From assembly GCF_018614875.1 (NCBI RefSeq), contig NZ_JAGGNW010000018.1, positions 1 through 64,000 on the forward strand: DNA of 64,000 bases. Reading direction: 5' to 3'. The position numbers and the translations under genes were made by a program. The notes beneath the pieces were generated by a model, which had not been told where the DNA came from, did no database searches, and saw nothing but the letters and a program-made list of their open reading frames with translations. Below, piece by piece: positions 8,303 to 15,553 of the stretch (its first letter is position 1; every line of letters begins with the position of its first letter). Source of the stretch: Variovorax paradoxus. Its GTDB lineage: Bacteria > Pseudomonadota > Gammaproteobacteria > Burkholderiales > Burkholderiaceae_C.

Positions 8303-10545
8303 GCGCGAACCCGTCAAATGTGATTGGCATCGTTGACGCGTCTGAAGCCTTCATGCTGGCCGACCTGACGCGGTCGGGACTGAAGGTCGACGACTTCCCC
8401 ATCGAGCCCAAGGCGCTGCGGCCAACCGACGAGGGGCATGCGCGCTATCGCATCCACTACAGTCCGGACTACTACAAGGACCGCATAGACCGACGCGAGA
8501 ACAAATACCTTGGCCTCAAGGGCGCGAAGGTGCCGATGCCAATTCTTCGCGCCGGAGGCGCTGAGGTGTTCGCGGACAAGTTCAGCGTGGCTGCCGTAGA
8601 AGGCTACAAGAAGACGCTGCTTTTCGCCATGACGACCGGCATTCCTGCGGCGGTCATGGACAGTTGTTGGGGCTTCGGTATCTCGGCGGGCGACGACGAG
8701 GTCAAGCAGATCAAGAACGAACTGCTTGAGCAACTAACGCCGGGCAAGATTCACATCGCGTTGTTCGATGGCGACTGGAACAAATCGGACGTGGGTAAAG
8801 CCATCGCCACGTATGCGATTCTGCTCGATGAACTCGGCATCAACGCGGTATTCCCCGACCTGGGCATCGACAAGGACAGCAAGAAGCGCGGCTATGACGA
8901 CTGGTTTGTCGATACCTTCGGTGTGGATCGTGCGAAGTGGCCTGACGAGAAGGCAACGCTCAAAGCGCTACTCGCGCTGCCACGGGTGCCGGTCGCTGAG
9001 CTTGAAGCCGCGCGCTCGCTGGCTCTGAGTTCATCAGATCGGTTCAACAAGGCGCACGTTGACTTCTCCGACCGGGGCAACGCCACGCTGTTCACGAAGC
9101 TGATCGGAAAAGAGAACCTGCGGTACATCGTCGATGCCGACCAGTGGGCGTTTTGGCGCCATGGCCGCTGGCAGTTGTATGAAGGCGAACCCTTCGAGGA
9201 GGCCAACGAGGTCGGTCGCCACTACTATCGCCGCGCGGATCAGCTGTACCGGATCGCAGAGAAGACGGAAGACCCCGAAAAGCAGAAGAAGTTGAAGACT
9301 CAAGCTGCCGAAACCTACAAATGGGCGAAGGATCGTTGCTCGTCCAACGGCGGGCGCAAGGCGATTCTGGAAGACGTGCAGGAGCGCGACGATTGCCGCG
9401 TGCGCCTGTCCGCGTTTGATGCGAACCCTGACCTGCTTGGCGCCGCGAACGGCGTGCTTGATCTGCGTACCGGTTTGCTGCGTGAAGAGCGCCGCGACGA
9501 CTACATACTGAACCGCTGTGCTGCGGCCTACACCGGTGCCGAACCGACGGGTGAAGGCGTGGATCGCGTGAAGATGTTCGTACGGCAGATTACCGGTTCG
9601 GCTCACGGCGTGCTCGATGCCACGACCCTGAGCTGGCTCCAGCGTCGGCTGGGAGCCTCGCTGCGCGGCTTGAACGCGCTCGATGCGCTGGAGATTTGGC
9701 ATGGCAATGGATCGAACGGAAAGAGCGTGCTCGCTTCCCTGATCGAGAAGGCGCTTGGCACCTACGCAACCAGCATTCCTGCGTCGGTGATCTTGTCCGC
9801 GGTGCGAGAGCGCGACCCGGAGGCCGCGTCTCCATTCATGATGCTCGCGGTCGGCAAGCGCATCGTGTTCATGTCCGAGGCGAAAGACACGGCCTTCCTG
9901 AATGAGCAGTTAGTGAAGCAGATCACGGGCGGCGACCGTATGAACGCGCGCGGAATGTACAAGGACGCCGGTGTGTATGACGTGACGTTCACGCCGGTGC
10001 TGCTGGTCAACGACAAGCCCAACGTCGCGCAGGGCGACACCGCGTTCTGGGACCGCGTGTCTCTGTTCGAGTTCCGCGTGCGGTGGCGCCGACCGAACCG
10101 GACCAGCTACGCGCCCGACGAGGCGGAATTGCCGGTAGGCGACCTGTGGTTACGCGACCAGGCGAAGAAAGACCCGAAGGTGCTGGAGTGGATTCTCTGG
10201 TGGCTCGTGCAAGGCGGTGTCGAGTGGGAAGCGGCCGGGCAGCTGGTCGGATCAGCCCCTGCCCACATCGTTGCGGACGTGCAGGCCTATCAAGCATCGC
10301 AAGACAAATTCGGCCGGTGGATGAGCGATGAAGGCTGGACCTATGACCCCGAGGCGCGCACCCGCTCGGCGGATGTCTACGCCAGTTACCGGCAGTGGAT
10401 GCAGACGCAGGGCGGCACCCCCGAAAAGGACTTCATCTTCTCGCAGCGGCTCATTAAGTACGCGAAGGGCAAGCTGACGACAGGGAAGGTGGACTACGGC
10501 AAAGGCGCGCTCGTTGGCATCACTCGATCAGCCGGGAAGTACTGA
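8299..10545 (+). CDS. P4-type primase-helicase (TOPRIM-like N-terminus, SF3 helicase)
   Basis: A 748-residue replication protein. The N-terminal 240 residues resemble the DUF3854/TOPRIM-like domain of phage and plasmid primases (a conserved GISAGDDE and ALFDGDWN region). A D5_N-type segment (DLLGAANGVLDLRTG) leads into a superfamily 3 helicase. Walker A is GNGSNGKS (residues 469-476), Walker B is RIVFMSEA, and the sensor strand is FTPVLLVNDKPN. It is probably the replication initiator of the excised element, like P4 alpha, although its N-terminal catalytic residues differ from classic AEP primases. It is coupled to the small upstream gene and followed at once by a G/C-tract inverted repeat. 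Confidence 0.9.
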   Translation: MSANPSNVIGIVDASEAFMLADLTRSGLKVDDFPIEPKALRPTDEGHARYRIHYSPDYYKDRIDRRENKYLGLKGAKVPMPILRAGGAEVFADKFSVAAVEGYKKTLLFAMTTGIPAAVMDSCWGFGISAGDDEVKQIKNELLEQLTPGKIHIALFDGDWNKSDVGKAIATYAILLDELGINAVFPDLGIDKDSKKRGYDDWFVDTFGVDRAKWPDEKATLKALLALPRVPVAELEAARSLALSSSDRFNKAHVDFSDRGNATLFTKLIGKENLRYIVDADQWAFWRHGRWQLYEGEPFEEANEVGRHYYRRADQLYRIAEKTEDPEKQKKLKTQAAETYKWAKDRCSSNGGRKAILEDVQERDDCRVRLSAFDANPDLLGAANGVLDLRTGLLREERRDDYILNRCAAAYTGAEPTGEGVDRVKMFVRQITGSAHGVLDATTLSWLQRRLGASLRGLNALDALEIWHGNGSNGKSVLASLIEKALGTYATSIPASVILSAVRERDPEAASPFMMLAVGKRIVFMSEAKDTAFLNEQLVKQITGGDRMNARGMYKDAGVYDVTFTPVLLVNDKPNVAQGDTAFWDRVSLFEFRVRWRRPNRTSYAPDEAELPVGDLWLRDQAKKDPKVLEWILWWLVQGGVEWEAAGQLVGSAPAHIVADVQAYQASQDKFGRWMSDEGWTYDPEARTRSADVYASYRQWMQTQGGTPEKDFIFSQRLIKYAKGKLTTGKVDYGKGALVGITRSAGKY

Positions 10546-10559
10546 TGCTTTCGTTGTTC

Positions 10560-10680
10560 AGGGGGGGGCGAGGGGGGCTAAGGGGGGCTTACCGAGACTT
10601 TTTTATTTTGAAGCCTCTTCATTTCTAGAGGTTCAAACAATAAGAGGGAGCCCCCCCTGACCCCCCCTGAGCCCCCCTAC
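10560..10680. repeat. Large G/C-tract inverted repeat after the primase gene
   Basis: Three G runs of six or more, each about 10 bp apart (units like aggggggcta), are followed by an AT-rich centre (ttttttattttg, and cctct/agagg hairpin arms) and then three C runs (agccccccctga units). The two sides are complementary, giving a long G:C stem or, on the G-rich strand, a possible G-quadruplex. It sits directly behind a replication initiator gene. It could act as replication origin, terminator or packaging signal; sequence alone does not tell. Confidence 0.6.
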
Positions 10681-10733
10681 ACACCGAGCTTCGCGCTGCC
10701 GGTGTATTCGCCCCATAACTGAGGAATTGAGCT

Positions 10734-11123
10734 ATGAAATGGACTATTGAGGACATGAACCGAGGCTCCTGCGATCTAGAAGATATCGGCAATGAGAGGC
10801 CGGTGGAATCTGCCGCTGCCCCAGTCATTGATCTGACCGATGTGTCGCTGCGCGAGCGCCTGCGCGATGACGCTCTCCGGGCCTATGCCGAATTGGGCGG
10901 CGTCGAATACTTGAAGCGCAATCCTGAACTGCTCGACAAGATTCTGGCGAAGGCAGTTGTGCCTGAGCCAGCGCCACCTACGGTCAATGTTGGGTTTCCC
11001 GAAATGCCTTGGATCAGCGCGCGCCGCCTCATCTACCAAGAGGCTCAAGTCCTTGCAGAGGACATCAAGGAAAAGGCGCTCCCGCTCTCGAAGCCCGACG
11101 AGGGCCGAAAGGATCCAACGTGA
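10734..11123 (+). CDS. Hypothetical element protein (possible small terminase-like or regulatory)
   Basis: A 129-residue acidic protein of no clear family. The middle (LRERLRDDALRAYAELGGVEYLKRNPELLDKILAKAVV, residues 39-76) is predicted to be helical with the feel of small phage terminase or helix-turn-helix proteins, but no diagnostic motif is present. A typical gene of this kind would precede a large terminase subunit; here none follows. A ribosome site (AGGA) lies upstream of the ATG at 10734. Function unknown. Confidence 0.6.
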   Translation: MKWTIEDMNRGSCDLEDIGNERPVESAAAPVIDLTDVSLRERLRDDALRAYAELGGVEYLKRNPELLDKILAKAVVPEPAPPTVNVGFPEMPWISARRLIYQEAQVLAEDIKEKALPLSKPDEGRKDPT

Positions 11124-11529
11124 TTCCCGCTTGCCAGAGGTTGGCAGAACGCGCGATCCCGGCGAGTCGCTACCCGAGTAGCCGCGCGAACGATAGCGCC
11201 TCTACGGGCTTCTATTCGCTCCGCACTCCGGCCGACTAGCCCACCGCCTAGCCACGCAAAGCTAAGTCATTGCGGTGCATTGCTGACGGCGTTCCGGGGG
11301 GGAAGACCGTATGCGCCGGGGGCTGATGCGAGGGGCGATTAGACAGCGCTGAAGGTTGAGCGCTGCTGAGTCTGACCCATGGCTCACCACGCCAGCCCAG
11401 CGGATCGATCTGCCTGCTGTGAGCGCTCATGCTGCTGTGCGGCTTCACACATGGGGGCTGAGGCGGCGGGGCCTGGGTGTGGTCATGACTGTATGCCAGC
11501 TGCGGTTAGCTTGGCAGCAGTTTTGTGAC
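11124..11529. other. 406 bp without a convincing gene
   Basis: No reading frame here has a good start site or recognisable product; the longest plus-strand frame runs into the antisense of the HEPN gene. The region holds several small dyads, such as tgcca/tggca near 11130 and the palindrome tgagcgctca at 11420-11429. It may contain regulatory RNA or be the scar of lost genes. Confidence 0.5.
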
Positions 11530-12261
11530 TCAGATGCGAATCCCGCTCTTGTACAGCAGTTCCTCTACCGCTGCACGGTAACTGCCGGTAATTCGTTGCA
11601 GGTCAGACCGCCGGGTGTTGTAATAGATTTTGTGAGCTGCAAAGTTGCCTATCGGGCGGATTTCGTCGAGCAATGATTTGCAGTCCCGGGATAACTTTAG
11701 TTTTTGTTGATTCTTTGCGTGCGCGATTATTCTTTCAAGCATCGCATAGTGCCCGTTCGTGTCGTGAATCTCCGCCTCGATTCCGTTATGCTCATAAGAT
11801 AGTATCAGCAACACCTCAATCAACCGGCGCATTAATACTGCGCATCCGTCAAAAATGTTGTATTCATAGGAGGCGTTGATTTGTTTTGCGAGAGATTCAA
11901 TAAAGCCCCGCGATTTGTCGTAGACCGGCAGAGGCAGGATTGTGTCAGTCGAAACGATTTCCTCGGATGTACTAAGCAAGCCCGGGTACTCTGCCTGAAG
12001 CGCATCCAAGTCAACGGCATGGAGCTTCCACATCCCTTTCATGGTTCCATTTACAAACGACCGCGACTTTTCGATATTTTTCTGAAGGCGCGATAGATTT
12101 GGTGCATGGTAGTTGGCCGTCGAAAACCAACTCTTAACGTTAAGCATGCCGAACTGCGTCATGCCGGCTGTCTTGTGAAAGTAGAAGGCGAACTTTCTCG
12201 TCTTCTCCAATTCAGTCGCGGCGGCCAGTTCTGAAGCTCTAGCGAACGCGGCGAGGTTCAC
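11530..12261 (-). CDS. HEPN (DUF4145-like) protein, second gene of an inverted pair
   Basis: A 243-residue protein with two parts. Residues 20-85 (FAFYFHKTAGMTQFGMLNVK...) look like a winged-helix-type domain that also occurs in the partner protein. Residues 110-243 resemble DUF4145/HEPN helical domains, with FDGCAVLMRRLIEVLLILSY followed by the family-type motif RPIGNFAAH (Arg202 to His210). HEPN proteins are often RNases or toxin components. The start is a GTG overlapping the stop of the upstream gene (GTGA at 12258-12261). Base composition is clearly more A/T-rich than the neighbours, consistent with separate acquisition. Nuclease activity is inference. Confidence 0.65.
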   Translation of the reverse strand: MNLAAFARASELAAATELEKTRKFAFYFHKTAGMTQFGMLNVKSWFSTANYHAPNLSRLQKNIEKSRSFVNGTMKGMWKLHAVDLDALQAEYPGLLSTSEEIVSTDTILPLPVYDKSRGFIESLAKQINASYEYNIFDGCAVLMRRLIEVLLILSYEHNGIEAEIHDTNGHYAMLERIIAHAKNQQKLKLSRDCKSLLDEIRPIGNFAAHKIYYNTRRSDLQRITGSYRAAVEELLYKSGIRI

Positions 12262-12890
12262 TTCTTGACCTCACCAGGGGGCAAGTCGTGTTCTACAAAT
12301 ATCTGCCCTCTGTGAGTCATGCTGACCTCGTTGACGGAGAACTCAATGTATGCAGTCTTATTCTTGGTATCTGTAAAGCTTTGCCGGAACGCCAAGGGAG
12401 GCTTCTTTCGTGCCTCCGTATAACAGGTGTAAACATGATTTAGGCTTACCGGGTTGACGCCTGCTAATTTTTCAAGATAGTAGACTGCAACGGTGTTGAA
12501 TTCTTGGGCATTGCGAGGTAATTTTTCGCCATGGAATTCTTTGAAAGATGGAATGCTGCCGCCGTTGCCGCGAAGATTCAACTTTCCATCGATCGAGTAG
12601 CTTTCTTTCCCGACCTTGGGACGGGAGGCGGGCTTGAGCGCAATGGCGCTTTCAGCCTCGACGGTCTCCCCAGGAGTTAGCAATTTCTTAGCGCCGTTAC
12701 GTCGAGAGGCTTTTTTCGGTTTTGGGGTAGTAACTTTCTCGGGGATCGAAGGTTGCGCCGCAGTTAATTCTTGCCCCAGAAACGATCTTACCAAAAGATC
12801 GAACGCTTGAGGTCTGACTGCTTCTGGCAGCTTTTCAAGAATTTTGGCGATCGAATCCAGCTCACTCTTAAGGCTTGCGTGTCTTTCCAT
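12258..12890 (-). CDS. Partner of the HEPN protein, with shared winged-helix-like domain
   Basis: A 210-residue protein, first gene of the minus-strand pair. The N-terminal 45 residues form helices (LKSELDSIAKILEKLPEAVR). A basic linker follows (TPKPKKASRRNGAKK), then a C-terminal domain at about residues 115-205 (FNTVAVYYLEKLAGVNPVSLN... ending GQIFVEHDLPPG). That domain resembles the N-terminal part of the HEPN protein in pattern and length. The strong site GGAGAAG precedes the ATG at 12890. It is transcribed away from the late gene block. A role as antitoxin, adaptor or sensor for the HEPN protein is possible; no database family name can be given with certainty. Confidence 0.65.
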   Translation of the reverse strand: MERHASLKSELDSIAKILEKLPEAVRPQAFDLLVRSFLGQELTAAQPSIPEKVTTPKPKKASRRNGAKKLLTPGETVEAESAIALKPASRPKVGKESYSIDGKLNLRGNGGSIPSFKEFHGEKLPRNAQEFNTVAVYYLEKLAGVNPVSLNHVYTCYTEARKKPPLAFRQSFTDTKNKTAYIEFSVNEVSMTHRGQIFVEHDLPPGEVKK

Positions 12891-12931
12891 TTTTTCTTCT
12901 CCAATTAAGCGTTAATCCTAATTCCCCATAT

Positions 12932-12949
12932 CGGTATATTCGTTTACCG
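12932..12949. promoter_or_regulatory. Dyad in the divergent promoter region
   Basis: The arms cggta and taccg are separated by 8 bp, between the HEPN pair and the first late gene. It overlaps A/T-rich sequence that could hold the minus-strand promoter. Possible operator. Confidence 0.35.
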
Positions 12950-12957
12950 CCCCGCGC

Positions 12958-12996
12958 AATTCGGCGAGAATTAGAAATTCTCAATCAGGCCGAATT
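12958..12996. promoter_or_regulatory. Nested inverted repeat before the late gene block
   Basis: Two palindromes lie inside each other: the outer arms are aattcggc and gccgaatt, and the inner arms gagaatt and aattctc are separated by aga. The element ends 2 bp before the ATG at 12999, so that gene has no visible ribosome site. It may be a repressor operator, a bidirectional terminator, or an RNA hairpin that hides the start codon. Confidence 0.6.
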
Positions 12997-12998
12997 AA

Positions 12999-13376
12999 AT
13001 GTCTACTGATTACGCCGCCGCAACGATTGCCGGGGTTTTAAGTGCCCCCAGCAATGTAGCCGTACAGCCGCCGATAGGCCACAACACTCTCACGGCCGCG
13101 AACGCGGAATCGTGGAATCCGCACATCGGGACCGACCAAAACCTGCCCGTGACCGCTGCCGACAATGCGCCGGGGGCCGTAGCCGGGATGAAGGCCGCGC
13201 AGGGCACGCTCGGCCGGTCGAAGACCAATCAGGCAATGACCTGGTGCCTCTGCGCCGCAGGATGTGCCGCGCTCGTCACGGGGACGATCACTGCGGGCGC
13301 GTTCGTCGCGGGTGCGGGGGCCGCCATCGCGCAATCGGCGATCCCGGCCAACGGCTTCGGGTGGGTGGTGAACTGA
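12999..13376 (+). CDS. Small hydrophobic late protein (possible ejection/virion protein)
   Basis: A 125-residue protein. The first 80 residues are polar, and the remainder is a glycine/alanine-rich hydrophobic stretch (ALVTGTITAGAFVAGAGAAI) that could insert into a membrane. It is the first gene of a tightly packed plus-strand block and overlaps the next gene (TGATG). Small hydrophobic proteins of this sort accompany ejection proteins in podoviruses, but no homology is claimed. There is no ribosome site, because a nested palindrome directly abuts the start. Confidence 0.55.
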   Translation: MSTDYAAATIAGVLSAPSNVAVQPPIGHNTLTAANAESWNPHIGTDQNLPVTAADNAPGAVAGMKAAQGTLGRSKTNQAMTWCLCAAGCAALVTGTITAGAFVAGAGAAIAQSAIPANGFGWVVN

Positions 13377-13873
13377 TGGCCGCCGTCAGCCCCCAGCGGT
13401 TCGATCAGATGCTGGCAGCGTATGACCAGTTCGCCAGCAACATCGAAACCAATCTTCTCGAACTGCGTGCGCTGGACCCGGCGCGGTTCGCCAATCAGTT
13501 CGCGCACTTGGCCAAGGTCAATCTCCCGCGCTCGGTTCCTGACGCAGCGCTGCAGCCTGGTTTCACCACCATGGAGGCCGCGCTACTGCGTAAGGGCGCT
13601 CAGCCGTCGCCGCAACTGCCACGCGGAGTTCAGGATATCCCGCAGCATTTCCATCCCGACCATCCCGCCTATGTGCCTCCCTCAGAGGAACAGAAGCTAT
13701 TGCCGTACCAGCAGGGCGGCTACGCGGGCATGAGCCCTGAAATGGCGAAGGCATACCGCGTGTCGATGACGGAGGTTCACAGGGCGAACGACGCTGCGGC
13801 TTCCACCCCCGCGCCGTCGCCCCCGCCCGTTCGCGCCGCCACTCAGCCCCAACCGTGGAAGGAGTCGAAATGA
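13376..13873 (+). CDS. Hypothetical late protein
   Basis: A 165-residue protein of unknown function. The helical N-terminal half (PQRFDQMLAAYDQFASNIE) is followed by a Pro-rich C-terminus with PAPSPPPVRAA. The ATG overlaps the stop of the previous gene, and its own stop overlaps the next start (ATGA), so all three are probably translated as one unit. The position suggests a structural or ejection accessory. Confidence 0.6.
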   Translation: MAAVSPQRFDQMLAAYDQFASNIETNLLELRALDPARFANQFAHLAKVNLPRSVPDAALQPGFTTMEAALLRKGAQPSPQLPRGVQDIPQHFHPDHPAYVPPSEEQKLLPYQQGGYAGMSPEMAKAYRVSMTEVHRANDAAASTPAPSPPPVRAATQPQPWKESK

Positions 13874-14328
13874 CCGCATTCACCCCCAATTTTCTGTCCG
13901 ACGCCGAAATGGCGATCCTCGCGCAGCCCGGCGTGCTGTTCAAACTCAAGGGCATGGCGATACAGGGGAAGCTCTCGGCGCAGGACTTCGCCCACCTGAA
14001 GCGTGAACTGGAGCAGTTTCGGCGCGCGGAGGACGGGGACCGTGCGAGGCCGGACCTCTACAGCCCGGAACTCAGCGAACCGACCACGGCGAACCAGCAC
14101 GGCTATCCGACGCCCTACATCGCCCGCGAGACGCACCGGCCCGACCGCGCCGCCGATCCGGAGGTCATGGGTTACCTGCGAGACGTCAATCAGCGGCTGG
14201 AGGACGAACAGATCACGGACATGCTGCAGACCAACATGGGGACTGATGCTGATCGTCCCCTGCCGCCCGTCACGTTGCGCGACCAGATCGAGGCCGCCGT
14301 CCACGCGCACGGCGCAGCCGCTGAGTAA
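13870..14328 (+). CDS. Hypothetical late protein
   Basis: A 152-residue polar protein (TAFTPNFLSDAEMAILAQPG) without a recognised domain. It contains an amphipathic helical segment at residues 30-50 and an acidic C-terminus. AAGGAG precedes the ATG at 13870, which overlaps the preceding stop. It belongs to the same late block and is followed by the 401-residue coiled-coil protein after 13 bp. Confidence 0.6.
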   Translation: MTAFTPNFLSDAEMAILAQPGVLFKLKGMAIQGKLSAQDFAHLKRELEQFRRAEDGDRARPDLYSPELSEPTTANQHGYPTPYIARETHRPDRAADPEVMGYLRDVNQRLEDEQITDMLQTNMGTDADRPLPPVTLRDQIEAAVHAHGAAAE

Positions 14329-14341
14329 CTTGGAGAACACC

Positions 14342-15547
14342 ATGTCGATGAACTACTACGGCGATGCCGATGTACTGCCGGCCAGCTACGGCAACGAATC
14401 CTTGCTCCGGCAACAGGCCCGACTCCGCGACCGCGAGGCTGAACTGAAGGAGCGCATGAAGGAGGCCCGCACAGCCACCACGCCGCAAGGGCAGATGGTC
14501 GGCAACGGAGGATTCCAACACTACGTGCCGCCCCACTGGACTCAACAGCTTTCCCCGCTCGCTGCGCAGATCGCCACGGAGGCTCAGAAGAAGGGGCTTG
14601 AGGCGGACCAGACGGGGTACGACGCCATCGAAATGGCTGATGCGAAGAAGCACATGGCCTCCATGCCTTCTGACGACGCGCCGCAAGCGGTCAAGCTTCA
14701 ATGGGCAGAGCAGGGCAAGCAGATTCCCGCGCTACGCTCGCTGATGACGGACTATGCCAAGGATCAATTGGTTGCGGCGCCGGAGCGGCAGGCACAGCGC
14801 GAGGCCAAGAAGGATTTGGCAACGCAGTCGCAGGCAGAGAAGGCCGCAGCGCAGGCTCGCGAAATTGAGTACCGGCGTGAGCGCGACACGTCCAACGAGC
14901 AGATGCGCCGTGATCTTGCCGGCGACTCCAACGACCTCCGGCGCACGCTCGCCCACGCCGTGCGCGCTGCCGGAGGCGGGGGCGGGGACAAGGCCAGCAA
15001 CTATCAGCTGATCACCGGCGACGATGGCACTGTGACCCGCGTCAACAAGCTGACGGGTGAGACCAATGAACTCCCCACCAAGGCGGGCAAGTCTCAGGCT
15101 TCGCTGGTGAAGGATCAGTTGGAGAAGTCGGAGCAGCGGACCAGTTCCGCGAAGGCGCTGGAGCAATTGAACGACGCAGAGCGATTGCTCAAGACGGCTA
15201 CGGGCTCCAAGGTGGGATCGCTCCGGGACACCATTGCTGCTGCGGCTGGCATTTCCACTGACGGCGCGAAGGCAGCGGCCCAACTCGACACCATCGCCGG
15301 GAACCTCGCCAGCAATGTGCCCCGGCTCGGCGGCGCGACCTCCGATGCGGACTTGCGGTTCTACAAAGAGCAGGCGGGCCAGCTTGGCAATCGTGATCTA
15401 CCCACTGAGACGCGGCTGGCGGCGCTCAAGCAGGTTCGCAAGTTCCATGAGCGTGCTTTGCGGGGACCACCGACCGGAGCCACCGAGCCACCGCCTGCGA
15501 AGCGCGGCGGCTCTGTCGATGACCTCGTGAACAAGTACTTGAAGTGA
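14342..15547 (+). CDS. Coiled-coil late protein, candidate ejection/internal virion protein
   Basis: A 401-residue protein, largely helical and charged. Long Gln/Ala/Glu-rich stretches occur at residues 15-45 and 140-205 (REAKKDLATQSQAEKAAAQ), followed by a Gly-rich break (AAGGGGGDKAS). The C-terminal half has a regular helical domain (LNDAERLLKTATGSKVGSLR ... RFYKEQAGQLGNRDLPTETR). That half resembles phage proteins annotated as DNA-injection or internal virion proteins in podoviruses; its length is near that of P22 gp20 (471 residues). TTGGAG precedes the ATG. Assignment by style and context only. Confidence 0.6.
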   Translation: MSMNYYGDADVLPASYGNESLLRQQARLRDREAELKERMKEARTATTPQGQMVGNGGFQHYVPPHWTQQLSPLAAQIATEAQKKGLEADQTGYDAIEMADAKKHMASMPSDDAPQAVKLQWAEQGKQIPALRSLMTDYAKDQLVAAPERQAQREAKKDLATQSQAEKAAAQAREIEYRRERDTSNEQMRRDLAGDSNDLRRTLAHAVRAAGGGGGDKASNYQLITGDDGTVTRVNKLTGETNELPTKAGKSQASLVKDQLEKSEQRTSSAKALEQLNDAERLLKTATGSKVGSLRDTIAAAAGISTDGAKAAAQLDTIAGNLASNVPRLGGATSDADLRFYKEQAGQLGNRDLPTETRLAALKQVRKFHERALRGPPTGATEPPPAKRGGSVDDLVNKYLK

Positions 15548-15553
15548 GGCGCT

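Noticed and set aside
11356..11676. Possible plus-strand gene of 106 codons next to the HEPN pair
   Set aside because: Its second half is antisense to the HEPN gene, and there is no ribosome site or family match.
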